Counted from the first letter of the stretch, positions 8,841 to 18,849 are shown. The stretch: DNA of 64,000 nucleotides from Streptomyces sp. NL15-2K (GCF_030551255.1 NZ_CP130630.1:3143501-3207500); one strand, 5' to 3'. The notes: generated from the letters alone by a model not told the origin. A program made the numbers and translations.

Positions 8841-10460
8841 TCACCCTAACCTCAGCGCCAGCATCGCGATGTCGTCCTCCTGGTCGTGGCCGAAGCAGCC
8901 CAGCAGGGTGTCGCACAGGGCGTCCAGGCCGGGCGGGGCGTCGGCGGCGGCCCGGCGCAGGTGCTCGAGGGAGATCGTGAGGTCCGTGCCGCGGCTCTCG
9001 ATCAGGCCGTCCGTGACCATCAGGAGGCGGTCGGTGGGGTCGAGGTACAGCTCGACGGGCTCCGGCCGGTCCAGGCCGAGGCCCAGCAGCGGCCCGCCCG
9101 CCTTGACGTAGTCGGCACCCGAGCCGTCCCGCACGATCAGCGGCGGGATGTGCCCCGCGTTCGCGATGCGCGTGCGCCCCGTGTCCGGGTCGATCAGGAC
9201 CAGGCACACGGTGGCGGTGACATCGGCGTGGTAGTGCACCAGCATCCGGTCCAGGCGTGCGGCGAGTACGGCCGGGTCGCTGTCCTCGACGCAGTAGGCG
9301 CGCAGCGCGTGCCGGATCTCGACCATGACGGTGGCCGCGTCCAGCGAGTGCCCGACCACGTCGCCGACCGCGGTCAGCACCCCCTCGCCGGTGCTCAGAG
9401 CGGCGTAGAAGTCGCCGCCGATCTCGGTCTCCCGGGACGCGGGCACGTACCGGACGACGAGGTCGACGCCGGGAAGCTGAGCGAGCTTGTGCGGCTGGGG
9501 CAGGAAGCTGTGCTGGAGGGTGAGCGCGACGTGCCGCTCCGCCTGGTACATCAGCAGCGGCTCGGCGGCGAGCGCGGTCGCCTCGGCGAGGCGGGCGATC
9601 AGCCCGTCGTCCGCCGGATCCTTGCCGCCGGTCCGACGCACGGGCGTGGCGACGCACACCGGTGCCCTGCCCTGCTGGGTCAGCGCCACCACGAGCCGGG
9701 CGTCCTCCTGCACGCCGGGCCGGAAGAAGCCGGCCGGCCACAGCGGGGCGGGCACGACGACGCTGTGCACCCCGGTCTGCCCGTCGGCGATCCGCGTGAC
9801 CAGCCGCGCGACCGCCTCGTGCGCCCCGCTGCCGGGTATGGCCAGGGAGCTGCGGTTACGGGAGGTGCCCCGGTGCAGCTCGCCGTTGGGGCCGACGACG
9901 AAGACGGCGGCGGGTGTGCCGGTGAGCCGGGCGGCGCCGTCCGCGGCCGCCTCGGCCAGTTCCCGCAGCGTGCGCGCGGACTGCACGGTCACGATCGCCT
10001 CGGACAGCAGCGTCAGCCGGTGGACGAGCGTCTCGGCCCCGTTGCTCCGCCGCGCCCCTCGCACGGCCGCCCGTACGACGGCCTGGATCTCCCGCGGCTC
10101 GGCGGGCACCGTCAGATAGGCGTCCCCGCCCGCGTCCAGCCCCCGGCACCGGTCCCCCGGCCCCACCGCAGCGGCCGAGAAGTGGACCACGGGCAGCGCC
10201 GCCATGGGCGGCCTGGCCTTGACCCGGCGGCACAGTTCGAAGCCGCTCATGTCCGGCAGCCCGACGTCGACGAGGGCCACGTCCGGCAGGGTGCCCGCGT
10301 GCAGCCGTACGTCCAGTTCGACGAGCGCCTCGCTCCCGCTCGCGACCGGCACGACCTCGTGGCCCGCGCGCCGCAGCACCGCGCCCAGGGCGTAGCGGCT
10401 GGCCGCCACGTCGTCGACGACCAGCACGGTCGTGTCCGTCTGCTTGCCGTTGCCGTTCAT
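8841..10460 (-). CDS. Receiver-GAF-like PP2C (RsbU/SpoIIE-type) phosphatase
   Basis: A 539-aa signalling phosphatase. The start at 10460 gives a clean N-terminal receiver domain: VLVVDDVAASRYALG, phospho-acceptor Asp in DVALVDVGLPDMSG, ~residues 10-125. A middle region (~150-330) resembles a GAF sensor. The C-terminus is a SpoIIE/PPM phosphatase with metal-binding acids in ETEIGGDFYAAL, VGDVVGHSLDAA, VTDGLIES and HDQEDDIAMLALRL. Such proteins dephosphorylate anti-anti-sigma factors, so a role in a sigma-B-like partner switch is likely. No anti-sigma partner is encoded here. Confidence 0.92.
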   Translation of the reverse strand: MNGNGKQTDTTVLVVDDVAASRYALGAVLRRAGHEVVPVASGSEALVELDVRLHAGTLPDVALVDVGLPDMSGFELCRRVKARPPMAALPVVHFSAAAVGPGDRCRGLDAGGDAYLTVPAEPREIQAVVRAAVRGARRSNGAETLVHRLTLLSEAIVTVQSARTLRELAEAAADGAARLTGTPAAVFVVGPNGELHRGTSRNRSSLAIPGSGAHEAVARLVTRIADGQTGVHSVVVPAPLWPAGFFRPGVQEDARLVVALTQQGRAPVCVATPVRRTGGKDPADDGLIARLAEATALAAEPLLMYQAERHVALTLQHSFLPQPHKLAQLPGVDLVVRYVPASRETEIGGDFYAALSTGEGVLTAVGDVVGHSLDAATVMVEIRHALRAYCVEDSDPAVLAARLDRMLVHYHADVTATVCLVLIDPDTGRTRIANAGHIPPLIVRDGSGADYVKAGGPLLGLGLDRPEPVELYLDPTDRLLMVTDGLIESRGTDLTISLEHLRRAAADAPPGLDALCDTLLGCFGHDQEDDIAMLALRLG

Positions 10461-10941
10461 GTCCGCCGGTCCCTCAGGGAAAAGGGAAATGGGGCGGCCC
10501 CGGGATCGGGTCCGCCCCACCCAACGTAGTGCGACGTCAGTCCGCCCGGGCGAACACGGCGACAGTACGACCCGGAACGGCGAACGTGCCCGAAACCCGC
10601 TCGTAGGACGCGGATTTGACGATAGAGTCCGCCCCCCGCGCTTGTAGAGAGTGATGACGGCGTACTGCTCACCGGGGATATCGGCAGGAAGGTGGGCGAG
10701 CCCGAGGCCGTCCAGGCGGCGACTGATGCCGGCGCGGACGTGAACGCCGAGACGGCCGGCTTGCTCCAGGTCACGCAGAAGCCACATGACGACACGAAGA
10801 ACGCCGCCAGCCTCCTCGACGGCTTGCCGCAGTTCGTCCCAACTCCCGACGCTGTCGCCAGTGTCGCCTTCGGTGAGGTCATCGCGTACCGCGCATTGCC
10901 AGTCGCAACAACGCGCGGTCACGCTGAGGGGCGGGGGCAGC
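10461..10941. other. 480-bp stretch without an intact gene
   Basis: This region lies between the phosphatase start and the broken amylase 3' end. It holds the phosphatase promoter region, with no convincing -10/-35 match found, and the gene fragment at 10632-10787. The long open frame that runs through it in phase with the phosphatase lacks coding character between 10461 and 10630. Confidence 0.5.
10632..10787 (-). pseudogene. Fragment of a short actinobacterial protein of unknown function
   Basis: About 52 codons from an ATG at 10787 read MWLLRDLEQAGRLGVHVRAG and end in ITLYKRGG. This resembles the N-terminal block (RLG-V-VR, G-L-H-P, P-Q, V-LYKRGTP) of a widespread short Streptomyces protein family that I know only as uncharacterised. 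Homology stops at KRGG, and the frame then runs on without sense into the phosphatase. It is probably a truncated remnant left beside the rearranged amylase region. Confidence 0.4.
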
Positions 10942-12042
10942 TCAGCAGCTCGACTTGCCGGCGTGGATCGCGAGCGCGGTGTTGGAGCCCAGGGTTGTCG
11001 TGAACTGGCCGCTGGAGTTCACGCTCACCGTCGTGTTGTTCTGCACGTTGCAGTACGTCCCGGCCGGAAGCGACGTCTGGTAGGTCCGGCTCAGGCTGCC
11101 CAACTCGTGGTTGATGGCCACGTAGCCCTTGGCACCCCGCCCGAAGGCGATGGCGTCTCCCCCGTTGTCCCACCAGTTGGTGACCGACTCGCCGCGGGTG
11201 GCATTGCGGAAGGCGACCATGCGCAGAATCTCCGGCCAGGCGTGCTGGCACTTCCAGCCGTCCTGCCAGCAGGCGCTGACCTGACCGCCGGCCGGCGGGC
11301 CCGCGTCCGTGTCGGACCACTCGTAGCCGGAGTTGACGTCCGGTGCGCCGTACGGGTGGGCCAGCATGAAGACGTTGGCCAGCGTGTAGTTGGCGCCGTC
11401 CTTGTAGTTCAGGGTGCTGCCGTTGCGCTCGGTGTCGTGGTTGTCGACGAAGACACCGGAGACGCCGCTGTTCATGTAGCCCCAGCCCTCGCCGTAGTTC
11501 TTCAGGTAGTGCTTCCAGTACGCGTTCGGGTTGGTCAGCCGCGACTTGATGTTCGCCAGGTCCGCGGCATCCATGTGCTTGGCGGCATCGATGCGGAAGC
11601 CGTCGACCCCGAGGCTGAGCAGGTCGTTCATGTAGCCCGCGATGGCACCGCGGACGTACGACTCGCCGGTGTCCAGGTCGGCGAGGCCCACCAGCTCGCA
11701 GTGCTGGACGTTCCAGCGGTCCTGGTAGTTGGTGATCCGGTCGGCGCAGTCGTCGAAGTCGTACGACGAGTACAGGCCGGGGTAGTCGTACTTCGTGTAC
11801 GACGAGCCGCCGGTCCCGGTGCCGCTGCCCGCCGACATGTGGTTGATGACGGTGTCGACGACGACCTTCACGCCCGCCGCGTGGCAGGTGTTGACCATGT
11901 TCTGGAACGCCGTGCGGTCGCCGAGCCGACCCGCGATCTTGTAGCTCACCGGCTGGTACGACGTCCACCACTGCGCGCCCTGTATGTGCTCGGCGGGCGG
12001 GGAGACCTGGACGTAGCCGTAGCCGGCGGGGCCGAGGGTGTT
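10942..12042 (-). pseudogene. Secreted alpha-amylase, 3' part (disrupted gene)
   Basis: From the codons [20 protein letters not shown] onward this is GH13 alpha-amylase to its natural end ([16 protein letters not shown]). Region I (VVVDTVINH), region II (GFRIDAAKH, nucleophile Asp) and region IV ([10 protein letters not shown]) are all present. It lacks any signal peptide or sensible start. Upstream of 12042 the frame continues into foreign sequence (DLFGKPN). The missing first ~50 residues are found in the right position and strand at 19805-19954, so one gene has been split by an insertion. Activity is not expected unless the insertion is excised. Confidence 0.88.
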
Positions 12043-12086
12043 CGGCTTGCCGAAGAGATCGCCGAGAGCGGGGAAGGCGAGGGAGA

Positions 12087-12225
12087 GTGATCCAGCTTCG
12101 GCGTGCCGCTCTGACGCCGGACACGGTAACTCACCTGAAGGAGTTCCATGAGGCCATCCGGCGACAGAACACGGAACCGGAGCGCAGGGCCAGGGTCAAA
12201 GAGCTCTGGGCGAGCAGTCCGGCCC
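12087..12225 (+). pseudogene. Possible 5' fragment of an HNH-type protein gene
   Basis: A GTG at 12087 opens a frame ([20 protein letters not shown] ... [11 protein letters not shown]) that resembles the N-terminus of a group of Streptomyces HNH-endonuclease-like proteins as I remember them. Coding character ends near 12225 where the IS3 remnant begins. Assignment is weak. Confidence 0.25.
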
Positions 12226-12284
12226 GACGGCGAGTCCGCCGCGCGCTCACCGCAGCTCCCAGATGGGGGGCAGCAGCGGCGGCA

Positions 12285-12439
12285 CCGCGGCGTTCGCGGT
12301 CCCGCAGCACCCACTCCCCTAGGGTCGTCCGGTTGACGCCCAGGTCAGCGGCGATGCTCTTGTAGGTCGCCCCGGGTGTGGACTCGTACAGGGCCACTGC
12401 ATCGGCCTTGAACTCGTCCGAGTAGTCCTTCATCGCCAT
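12285..12439 (-). pseudogene. IS3-family transposase OrfA, N-terminal fragment
   Basis: Starting at ATG 12439 behind GGAGG, the chain MAMKDYSDEFKADAVALYES continues with YKSIAADLGVNRTTLGEWVL, the helix-turn-helix of IS3-family OrfA. After RDRERRG the sequence becomes a meaningless Ala/Arg-rich frame, and no OrfB (DDE) part follows. This is a dead IS remnant, relevant as a possible source of the 3-bp target duplication around the amylase insertion. Confidence 0.75.
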
Positions 12440-12601
12440 CGGCGGTCTTCTCGCTTCCTCCGGATCAAGCAGATCCAGTATCAGCGTGTCCACCACTCAG
12501 GGGGAGGCCCCACACGGAATTTAATGTTCCGAAATTGATGGCGATTTATCCGAAATGTCGAATGGAAGTTGTGAAGATCTCACTATTTCTTCACGCCGCC
12601 T

Positions 12602-12626
12602 ACATGATCCGATATCGTGATCATGT
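12602..12626 (+). promoter_or_regulatory. Palindromic site upstream of the RHS gene
   Basis: Perfect 8-bp arms ACATGATC (12602-12609) and GATCATGT (12619-12626) flank a 9-bp centre containing GATATC. The site is 26 bp before the RHS start, in an AT-rich stretch, and is a likely operator for an unknown regulator. Confidence 0.45.
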
Positions 12627-12651
12627 CAAGATCCACGAGAGGAACGATTCA

Positions 12652-13689
12652 ATGAGATCAAACACGAAACGACCTTCGCGATTACGCAGGAGGGGGCGAA
12701 GAGCTACAGCTCAAGGTGCGTTCGGCCGGGTGGCGTTGGCCGTAGCAGCCGTGCTGGCCGCTGAGACTGCTCTGGTGGCCGTGAACACGGGGCAGGCATT
12801 CGCCCTCGCGGACCAGCCAAAGTCAGCAACCAGAGCCGCTAAGCCCAAGACTGCGACGACCGCTGCCGACATTCCCTCCGCACGTGTGGCGGCCCGCCTG
12901 TCAGGCCATCGGGTGGAGGCGTTGTCCGAGCGCTCCGAGACGTCGACGACGTGGGTGAACAAGAACGGCACACTGACCACGGAATTAGCGGCGGCTCCGG
13001 TGCGCTTCCAGCGGACCGGCCAGTGGACCGACGTCGACGTCACATTGCGGGGCACGAAGCATGGCGCGGAGTCGGCGGCGCACCCACTGGGCCTCCAACT
13101 CGGCGGAAAGGCTGCCGGGACCTCTTCACCGCTGGTGACTGTGGGTTCCGACCAGAAGGTCGCGTTGGGGTGGCAAGGCACTTTGCCCAAGCCGAAACTC
13201 TCGGGCGCGAAGGCACTGTTTGTCGATGTCTCGCAGGGGACGGACATCAGCGTCACGGCGACGCGTACGGGCTTCGAACAGTCCATGGTGATCAAGGAAC
13301 GTCCGCAGTCGGCTGACTTCTCCTACACGCTGCCGCTGGACGTGTCGGGCCTGAACGCCAAGCAGTTGCCAGACGGAAGCCTGCTGTTCACGGCCGAGAA
13401 GTCTCAGCGGTGGGCAGTCATGTCGGCACCCGTGATGGTGGACGCGGCCGTTGACCCGGTTTCGGGTGAGCCTGCCCGGCGGGTGCCGGTGGCGATGAAG
13501 CTTGCGGGCAAGGGTAAGTCCGCGCGGCTGGTCTTCAGGCCGGATGCGAAGATGCTCGTGGACCGGGACACCAAATTCCCCGTCACGGTGAGCACTGCGT
13601 TCTCAGCCCAGGCTCAGCCCGCCGAGGCCGTCGCGCAGCGAGGTGTGAGCGGAAACCGTAGTGCCGGTCTGGATACTAGGTCTCGGTAA
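12652..13689 (+). CDS. RHS/YD-repeat protein, N-terminal part (frame-disrupted)
   Basis: 345 codons start at ATG 12652 behind AGAGGA. A basic N-region and hydrophobic stretch (VALAVAAVLAAETALVAVNT, ~residues 28-48) make a long signal peptide. The following ~290 residues match the N-terminal part of Streptomyces wall-associated RHS proteins (TWVNKNGTLTTELAAAPVRF, FSYTLPLDVSGL, KFPVTVSTAF). The frame closes at 13687 just before the expected DNRLRE-like module, which continues in another frame from about 13649. The gene is therefore broken or shifted between 13649 and 13686, where going from frame 1 to frame 2 needs one base skipped. Confidence 0.8.
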   Translation: MRSNTKRPSRLRRRGRRATAQGAFGRVALAVAAVLAAETALVAVNTGQAFALADQPKSATRAAKPKTATTAADIPSARVAARLSGHRVEALSERSETSTTWVNKNGTLTTELAAAPVRFQRTGQWTDVDVTLRGTKHGAESAAHPLGLQLGGKAAGTSSPLVTVGSDQKVALGWQGTLPKPKLSGAKALFVDVSQGTDISVTATRTGFEQSMVIKERPQSADFSYTLPLDVSGLNAKQLPDGSLLFTAEKSQRWAVMSAPVMVDAAVDPVSGEPARRVPVAMKLAGKGKSARLVFRPDAKMLVDRDTKFPVTVSTAFSAQAQPAEAVAQRGVSGNRSAGLDTRSR

Positions 13690-16600
13690 CCCGGGGACGA
13701 AGAGTGCGGACGGAAGCACGCAGACCTCGCGGTCGTTCCTGACTCTCGACACGGTTGCCTTCGCAGGGATGAAGGTCGCTCACGCACGCCTGGATCTGTG
13801 GAGTGCAGCCTCGGCGGACACCAAGGGAAAGGGCAAGCCTGCGAAGTGGCAGGTTTGGTCGGCCAACGGCACGGCGGCCGACGCCGCCCGCGGGTGGTCA
13901 GAGCGTCCGGCGCTGAAGGCCAAGCAGGCGACTTCGGAGCCGGGCAAGGAGCAGGGCTGGTCGAGTGCGGATGTGACTGACCTGGCCCAGAGCTGGGCGA
14001 AGCGCAAAGCCTCCACCGGTACCGTGGCATTGAAGGCAGCTGACGAATCAGATGTGAGCGGCTGGCAGGAGCTCAACTCCGCCGACGCGGTGGTGAACAA
14101 CCCACGCCTGGTAGTCACCTACGCCGCCGCCCCCAATGTCGGCGGATGGCGGGAGGCGGGCCCGCCCTTCTTCTCCCAGAACGGCACCTACGCCGTCAGC
14201 ACCCTCACGCCCACCCTGCGGGATGTCCTTTCGGACAAGGACGGAGACAAGGTCCGCGCCGCCTTCAAGATTGAGGACGCCGCAGGCAACGCACGCATCG
14301 GCAACCTGATCGACTCGGATTTCGTCACCTCCGGGCAGTCCGCATCGGTGACCGTTCCGGCCGGGTTGCTGACAAACGGCAAGACGTACAAATTCCAGAC
14401 CCAGACCTACGACGGCAAGGAGTACAGCAACTGGTCAGAGTGGCAGCCGTTCACCGTCGACACCTCCGCTCCTTCCGCGCCGGCGTCGGTCACCTCTACC
14501 GACTACCCCACAGGCGCCTGGGTCAAGGGCGAGGGCCAGGCCGGTGACTTCACCGTCACGCCTCCTGCCACCGACCACCAGTGGCTGGAGTGGTCGCTGG
14601 ACGGGATGAACTGGACCAAGGTCGAGACCGGCGGCGCTGTCGCCGCGAAGAAGATCAACGTCACTCCGCCTCGTAACGGCACCCATACCCTCCAGGTCCG
14701 CGCCGTTGACCTCGCCGACAACAAGTCCGAGCCCAAGGACTACATCTTCCACGCCGGAAGCAGCGGCTTCGCTCAGCCCGGCGAGGGCGAGCGCACCGCA
14801 GGCCGGCTCCCCCTCGCAGTGGAGACGGAGGCGGGCAAGTACGACAAGGCCACCTTCTCGTGGCGGCGTTCGGCAGCCGACGCCTGGACTCCCATCCCCC
14901 CGGGAGACGTCACTTCCAGCGGCGACGCGCTGGCCTCGTGGCCCGTTCCGCTCACCGGCGGAAAGAACGCACCCCTGGTGTGGAACACAACGGCCACCTT
15001 GGCCACGAGCGGCAACGTTCAGATCAAGGCCGACTTCACCGGGGCGGACAACGCAACTGGCAGTACCGCTCCGCTGAACGTGGTCGTCGACCGCGACGGC
15101 GACGGAGCGGCCACTGTGGCCACCGGACCTGGTGAATTGAATCTGCTCACCGGGGACTACACGCTCTCCTCGACGGACGCGTCATTCTTCGGTCTGACCG
15201 CCACGCGTTCCTTCTCCTCCCGTTCCCCCACCAAGGCGAAGTACCAGGAGGGACAGGTTCCGATCTTCGGTAAGCACTGGGTCTCGGGTACCTCGGCCGA
15301 ACTGGTCGAGTCCGCCTACAGCCACATCCGCCGTGTCTCCGACACCGCGGTCGACGTGGTCCTGGCACAGGGTGACGCCATCCACTTCACCGCGAACGCG
15401 GCGAAGACCGGTTGGATCCCGGAAACCGGATCGGAGGCTTTGACTCTCAAGGGGAGTGTCTCCAGCACCTTCACTCTCACCGATTCCGAAGGCGCCTCCA
15501 CCGGCTTCGCGAAGACGGACCCGGCAGCCACCACCTGGCAGGTCTCCACCGCCAAGTACCAGGGCACGGAGAACTCCACCACCGTGGTGATCTCCGAGAC
15601 GGTGACCGTCGACGGCAAGAAGCTCGCCCGCCCGAAAAAGATCATCGCACCCACTTCGGCCGCCACCCAGGCTGCCTGCGACCTCAATCCGGCTCTCAAG
15701 GGCTGCCGGATCCTCGAGTTCGACTACGCGACCACCACCACCGCCACTGGCGACAAGACCAACGCGGATTTCGGTGATTTCTCCGGCCAGGTCAAACAGA
15801 TTAAGGTCTGGGGCACCGAGTCCGGCGCAGGTAACGCCACCGCCACCGTGGTGCAGACATACCGCTACGACAAGGGCGGCAACCTCCGTCAGGCCTGGGA
15901 CCCGCGCCTCGGGCAGGACACCATGACGCAGTACGCCTACTTCGAGGACCGGGTCGTATGGATGGCCCCTCCCGGGGAGCTGCCGTACACGTTCAGCTAC
16001 GACACCATAGGCTCGGGCGCGGCACCCGGCGCAGGCATGCTGGTAAAGGTCTCCCGCCCCACCTTGAAGCAGGGCAGCGCGACCGAGACCGGCCCGGACG
16101 CCGTGACCTCCATCGTCTACGGCGTTCCGCTCACCGGCACCAAGGCGCCGACCGACATGAAGGACGCCGGCCACTGGGGCCAGCTCGACCGACCCACCGA
16201 CGCCACAGCGATCTTCCCTCCCGACCAGGTGTCTACCACGCACGCCGGTGGCGATCTGTCAGCCGGGGACTACAAACGAGCGACGGTTCACTACCTCAAT
16301 GCGTCGGGTCGCGAGGTCAACACCCTCAGCCCCGGCAAGCACATCACCACCACCGAGCAGGATCGTTTCGGTAACACCGTTCGTGAACTGAGCGCGGCCA
16401 ACCGCGAACTCGCTCTGGGCACCACCGCCAAGCAGAAACGCACTCTGACCGACCTTGGCATCATCGAGCGCCCCTGGCACGAGCGCGCTGCCCTGCTCTC
16501 CACCAGCTCTCACTATGACGAGACGGGTGCCCGAGAGATCGAGCAGTTCGGCCCGATCCGCCGGGTGGACCTGACCGAGGACCTCAAGAACGGAACGACC

Positions 16601-18787
16601 ACCCTGGCTGCCAAGGGCGCTTCGGTCGCCGCCCGTTCCTGGAAGGTCACCAAGTATGACGAGGGCCGCCCCACCGACGGCACCGCGAACGTACGGGACC
16701 AGGTCACTTCGGTGATCACCGGAGCTCGGGTCCGTGACTGGGACTCGATCATGGCCGAGCAGCGGGTCACCAAGACCGGCTACGACTGGCGCAAGGGTCT
16801 GCCCACCCGCCAGATGAAGGATGCGGGCGGCCTGAACCTGGACACCCAGACTCAGTACGACAGCCAGGGGCGCATCACCCAGCAGATCCTCCCCGGAACC
16901 GATGGCGACGACGCCACCACGCGCATCACCGAGTACTGGACGGCCGACGGCACCGGCTGGTGCAAGGGGCGTCCCGAGTGGGCGGACCAGATCTGCTGGA
17001 CCGGCCCCGGCGGCCCGGTCACCGGAGGCGGGAGTCAGCCCAACACGCTGCCCTCCACCACGACTGAGTACGGCTACTACGGCCAGAGCACCAAGGAGAC
17101 CAAGCAGGCAGGCGACAAGAGCGTCACCACTGTGGCTTGGCACGACGCCGCAGGGCGTCCGGAGAAGATCGCCTCGTACGACGGACTTGGCACGGCGGTC
17201 CCCGAGACCTCCACCGCATACGACAAGGCCACCGGCCGCATCACGAAGATCACCTCTCCCACTGCAGGAACGATCACGAAGGCCTACGACAAGCTGGGCC
17301 GGCCGATCTCCTACACCGACGCCGACAACGGGACGACGACGACCGAGTACGACCTGCTCGACCGTCCAGTGAAGGTCACGGACACGTCACCGTCGACGGT
17401 GACGTTCACCTACGACCACAACACCGACGCACGTGGTCTGGCGACCCGAACCAACCACTCCGTCGCCGGTGGCTTCTCCGCCACATACGACCAGGACGGC
17501 TCGGTCGCGACCGAGCAACTGCCCGGCGGCTACACGCTCAACATCACCACGGATACCACCGGAGCGACTACCTCCCGGGTCTACACCAGGGACAGTGATG
17601 GTGTCTCCGTCTACAGCGACACCATCACCCAGTCCATCCACGGCCAGGTTGCCAGCCAACACGGGTGGTCCAACCAGGAATACGACTACGACAAGACCGG
17701 CCGTCTGACGGGCGTACGCAACCTCGGCGAAGGGGGCTGCATCCGACGAGACTACGAGTTCGACCAGCGCTCCAACCGCAAGGCCCTGACCACCAACGTC
17801 GGCTCACCCGGTGCAGGCTGCCCCACCGGCGGTGGAACCGACACCACCAGTCACACCTACGACAGCGCCGACCGGCTCGTCGACGCCGGCTACGTCTACG
17901 ACGCGTTCGGCCGCACCACGGCCCTGCCCGGTGCGACGGTCGCTTACTACACCAATGACTTGGTGCGTCAGCAGACCGCGAACGGCACACGCCAGACTCT
18001 GGAGCTCGACGCCGCACATCGATTCCGTTCGACGAAGACCGAGATCGAAAACGGCTCCAACTGGATCCAGTCCAGCTCCACGGTCAACCACTACTCGTGC
18101 GATTGCGACAAGCCGAGCTGGGTGGCCGAGGATTCGAACGGCGGACTGACGCGAAACGTCAACTCGCTGGGTGGCGATCTCGCGGCAACCACCGGCAAAA
18201 CCGGTGATGTCGTTCTGCAATTCACCGACATTCACGGCGACGTCTCCCTTCAGCTGCCCCTCAATGCGAGCAAGGCACCAGTGGCGCTGGAAACCGATGA
18301 GTACGGTAATCCCACCGCTGGCGGTTCCGGAGTGCGCTACGGCTGGCTCGGTGCGAAGCAGCGCGCAGCAGACACGCCCACCGGATTCACGCTCATGGGC
18401 GTCCGTCTCTACAACCCGAACACGGGCCGATTCCTGCAGCAGGACCCGGTATTCGGAGGCGGCGACAACGCATACGGCTATCCCGCCGACCCCATCACCA
18501 TGTATGACCTCGACGGTCGTTTCTGGGGCAAGGCTTGGAAGATCACGGTTTGTGTCGGAACAATCCTCTGGGTGATCGGTTCCGGGTTCTTTGCGGTGAC
18601 GAAGGTGCGGGCCATCTGGCGGGCCATCAATAGGTTGGGCGGTATCAGAGACGCGGCTAGGCACGTGATGAGTGCCCACTCCAGGCAGAAGAAGCTCCAG
18701 CGTATGGCGAACATCTTCCTCGTCTCCGCCGCAACGATCCTCGGCCTGGATCAGGTCTACGAGAAGTGCATCAAGGTCAAGTGGTAA
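13661..18787 (+). CDS. RHS-repeat polymorphic-toxin-like protein, main part
   Basis: 1708 codons continue the protein begun at 12652; GTG 13661 is only the first possible start in this frame. Order of modules: a DNRLRE-like domain (RSFLTLDTVAFAGMKVAHAR), Ig/FN3-like segments (~residues 150-450), the long YD-repeat shell (~500-1540, with repeated YDxxGRxT), then the RHS core (YGWLGAKQRAADTPTGFTLM, RLYNPNTGRFLQQDPV). After the core about 90 unique residues form the tip, with two hydrophobic stretches (ITVCVGTILWVIGSGFFAV; MANIFLVSAATILGL), which suggests a membrane-acting toxin. In this superfamily the shell encapsulates the toxin and a cognate immunity gene follows. Without frame correction it lacks a signal peptide. 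Confidence 0.85.
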   Translation: MPVWILGLGNPGTKSADGSTQTSRSFLTLDTVAFAGMKVAHARLDLWSAASADTKGKGKPAKWQVWSANGTAADAARGWSERPALKAKQATSEPGKEQGWSSADVTDLAQSWAKRKASTGTVALKAADESDVSGWQELNSADAVVNNPRLVVTYAAAPNVGGWREAGPPFFSQNGTYAVSTLTPTLRDVLSDKDGDKVRAAFKIEDAAGNARIGNLIDSDFVTSGQSASVTVPAGLLTNGKTYKFQTQTYDGKEYSNWSEWQPFTVDTSAPSAPASVTSTDYPTGAWVKGEGQAGDFTVTPPATDHQWLEWSLDGMNWTKVETGGAVAAKKINVTPPRNGTHTLQVRAVDLADNKSEPKDYIFHAGSSGFAQPGEGERTAGRLPLAVETEAGKYDKATFSWRRSAADAWTPIPPGDVTSSGDALASWPVPLTGGKNAPLVWNTTATLATSGNVQIKADFTGADNATGSTAPLNVVVDRDGDGAATVATGPGELNLLTGDYTLSSTDASFFGLTATRSFSSRSPTKAKYQEGQVPIFGKHWVSGTSAELVESAYSHIRRVSDTAVDVVLAQGDAIHFTANAAKTGWIPETGSEALTLKGSVSSTFTLTDSEGASTGFAKTDPAATTWQVSTAKYQGTENSTTVVISETVTVDGKKLARPKKIIAPTSAATQAACDLNPALKGCRILEFDYATTTTATGDKTNADFGDFSGQVKQIKVWGTESGAGNATATVVQTYRYDKGGNLRQAWDPRLGQDTMTQYAYFEDRVVWMAPPGELPYTFSYDTIGSGAAPGAGMLVKVSRPTLKQGSATETGPDAVTSIVYGVPLTGTKAPTDMKDAGHWGQLDRPTDATAIFPPDQVSTTHAGGDLSAGDYKRATVHYLNASGREVNTLSPGKHITTTEQDRFGNTVRELSAANRELALGTTAKQKRTLTDLGIIERPWHERAALLSTSSHYDETGAREIEQFGPIRRVDLTEDLKNGTTTLAAKGASVAARSWKVTKYDEGRPTDGTANVRDQVTSVITGARVRDWDSIMAEQRVTKTGYDWRKGLPTRQMKDAGGLNLDTQTQYDSQGRITQQILPGTDGDDATTRITEYWTADGTGWCKGRPEWADQICWTGPGGPVTGGGSQPNTLPSTTTEYGYYGQSTKETKQAGDKSVTTVAWHDAAGRPEKIASYDGLGTAVPETSTAYDKATGRITKITSPTAGTITKAYDKLGRPISYTDADNGTTTTEYDLLDRPVKVTDTSPSTVTFTYDHNTDARGLATRTNHSVAGGFSATYDQDGSVATEQLPGGYTLNITTDTTGATTSRVYTRDSDGVSVYSDTITQSIHGQVASQHGWSNQEYDYDKTGRLTGVRNLGEGGCIRRDYEFDQRSNRKALTTNVGSPGAGCPTGGGTDTTSHTYDSADRLVDAGYVYDAFGRTTALPGATVAYYTNDLVRQQTANGTRQTLELDAAHRFRSTKTEIENGSNWIQSSSTVNHYSCDCDKPSWVAEDSNGGLTRNVNSLGGDLAATTGKTGDVVLQFTDIHGDVSLQLPLNASKAPVALETDEYGNPTAGGSGVRYGWLGAKQRAADTPTGFTLMGVRLYNPNTGRFLQQDPVFGGGDNAYGYPADPITMYDLDGRFWGKAWKITVCVGTILWVIGSGFFAVTKVRAIWRAINRLGGIRDAARHVMSAHSRQKKLQRMANIFLVSAATILGLDQVYEKCIKVKW

Positions 18788-18849
18788 GGCATAGCAACCA
18801 CCGCTGAAATCCAACTGGGCCATGAGTTAATTTAGATGGCCTGAACACC

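Noticed and set aside
10540..10620. Sigma-B-type promoter (GTTT ... GGGT) before the PP2C gene
   Set aside because: The spacing between the GTTT-like and GGGT-like elements (about 19 bp) is wrong for the known consensus.
10461..10922. N-terminal extension of the receiver-PP2C phosphatase by 154 codons
   Set aside because: The receiver domain begins cleanly at ATG 10460; the upstream in-phase part is non-coding in character except for the unrelated fragment at 10632-10787.
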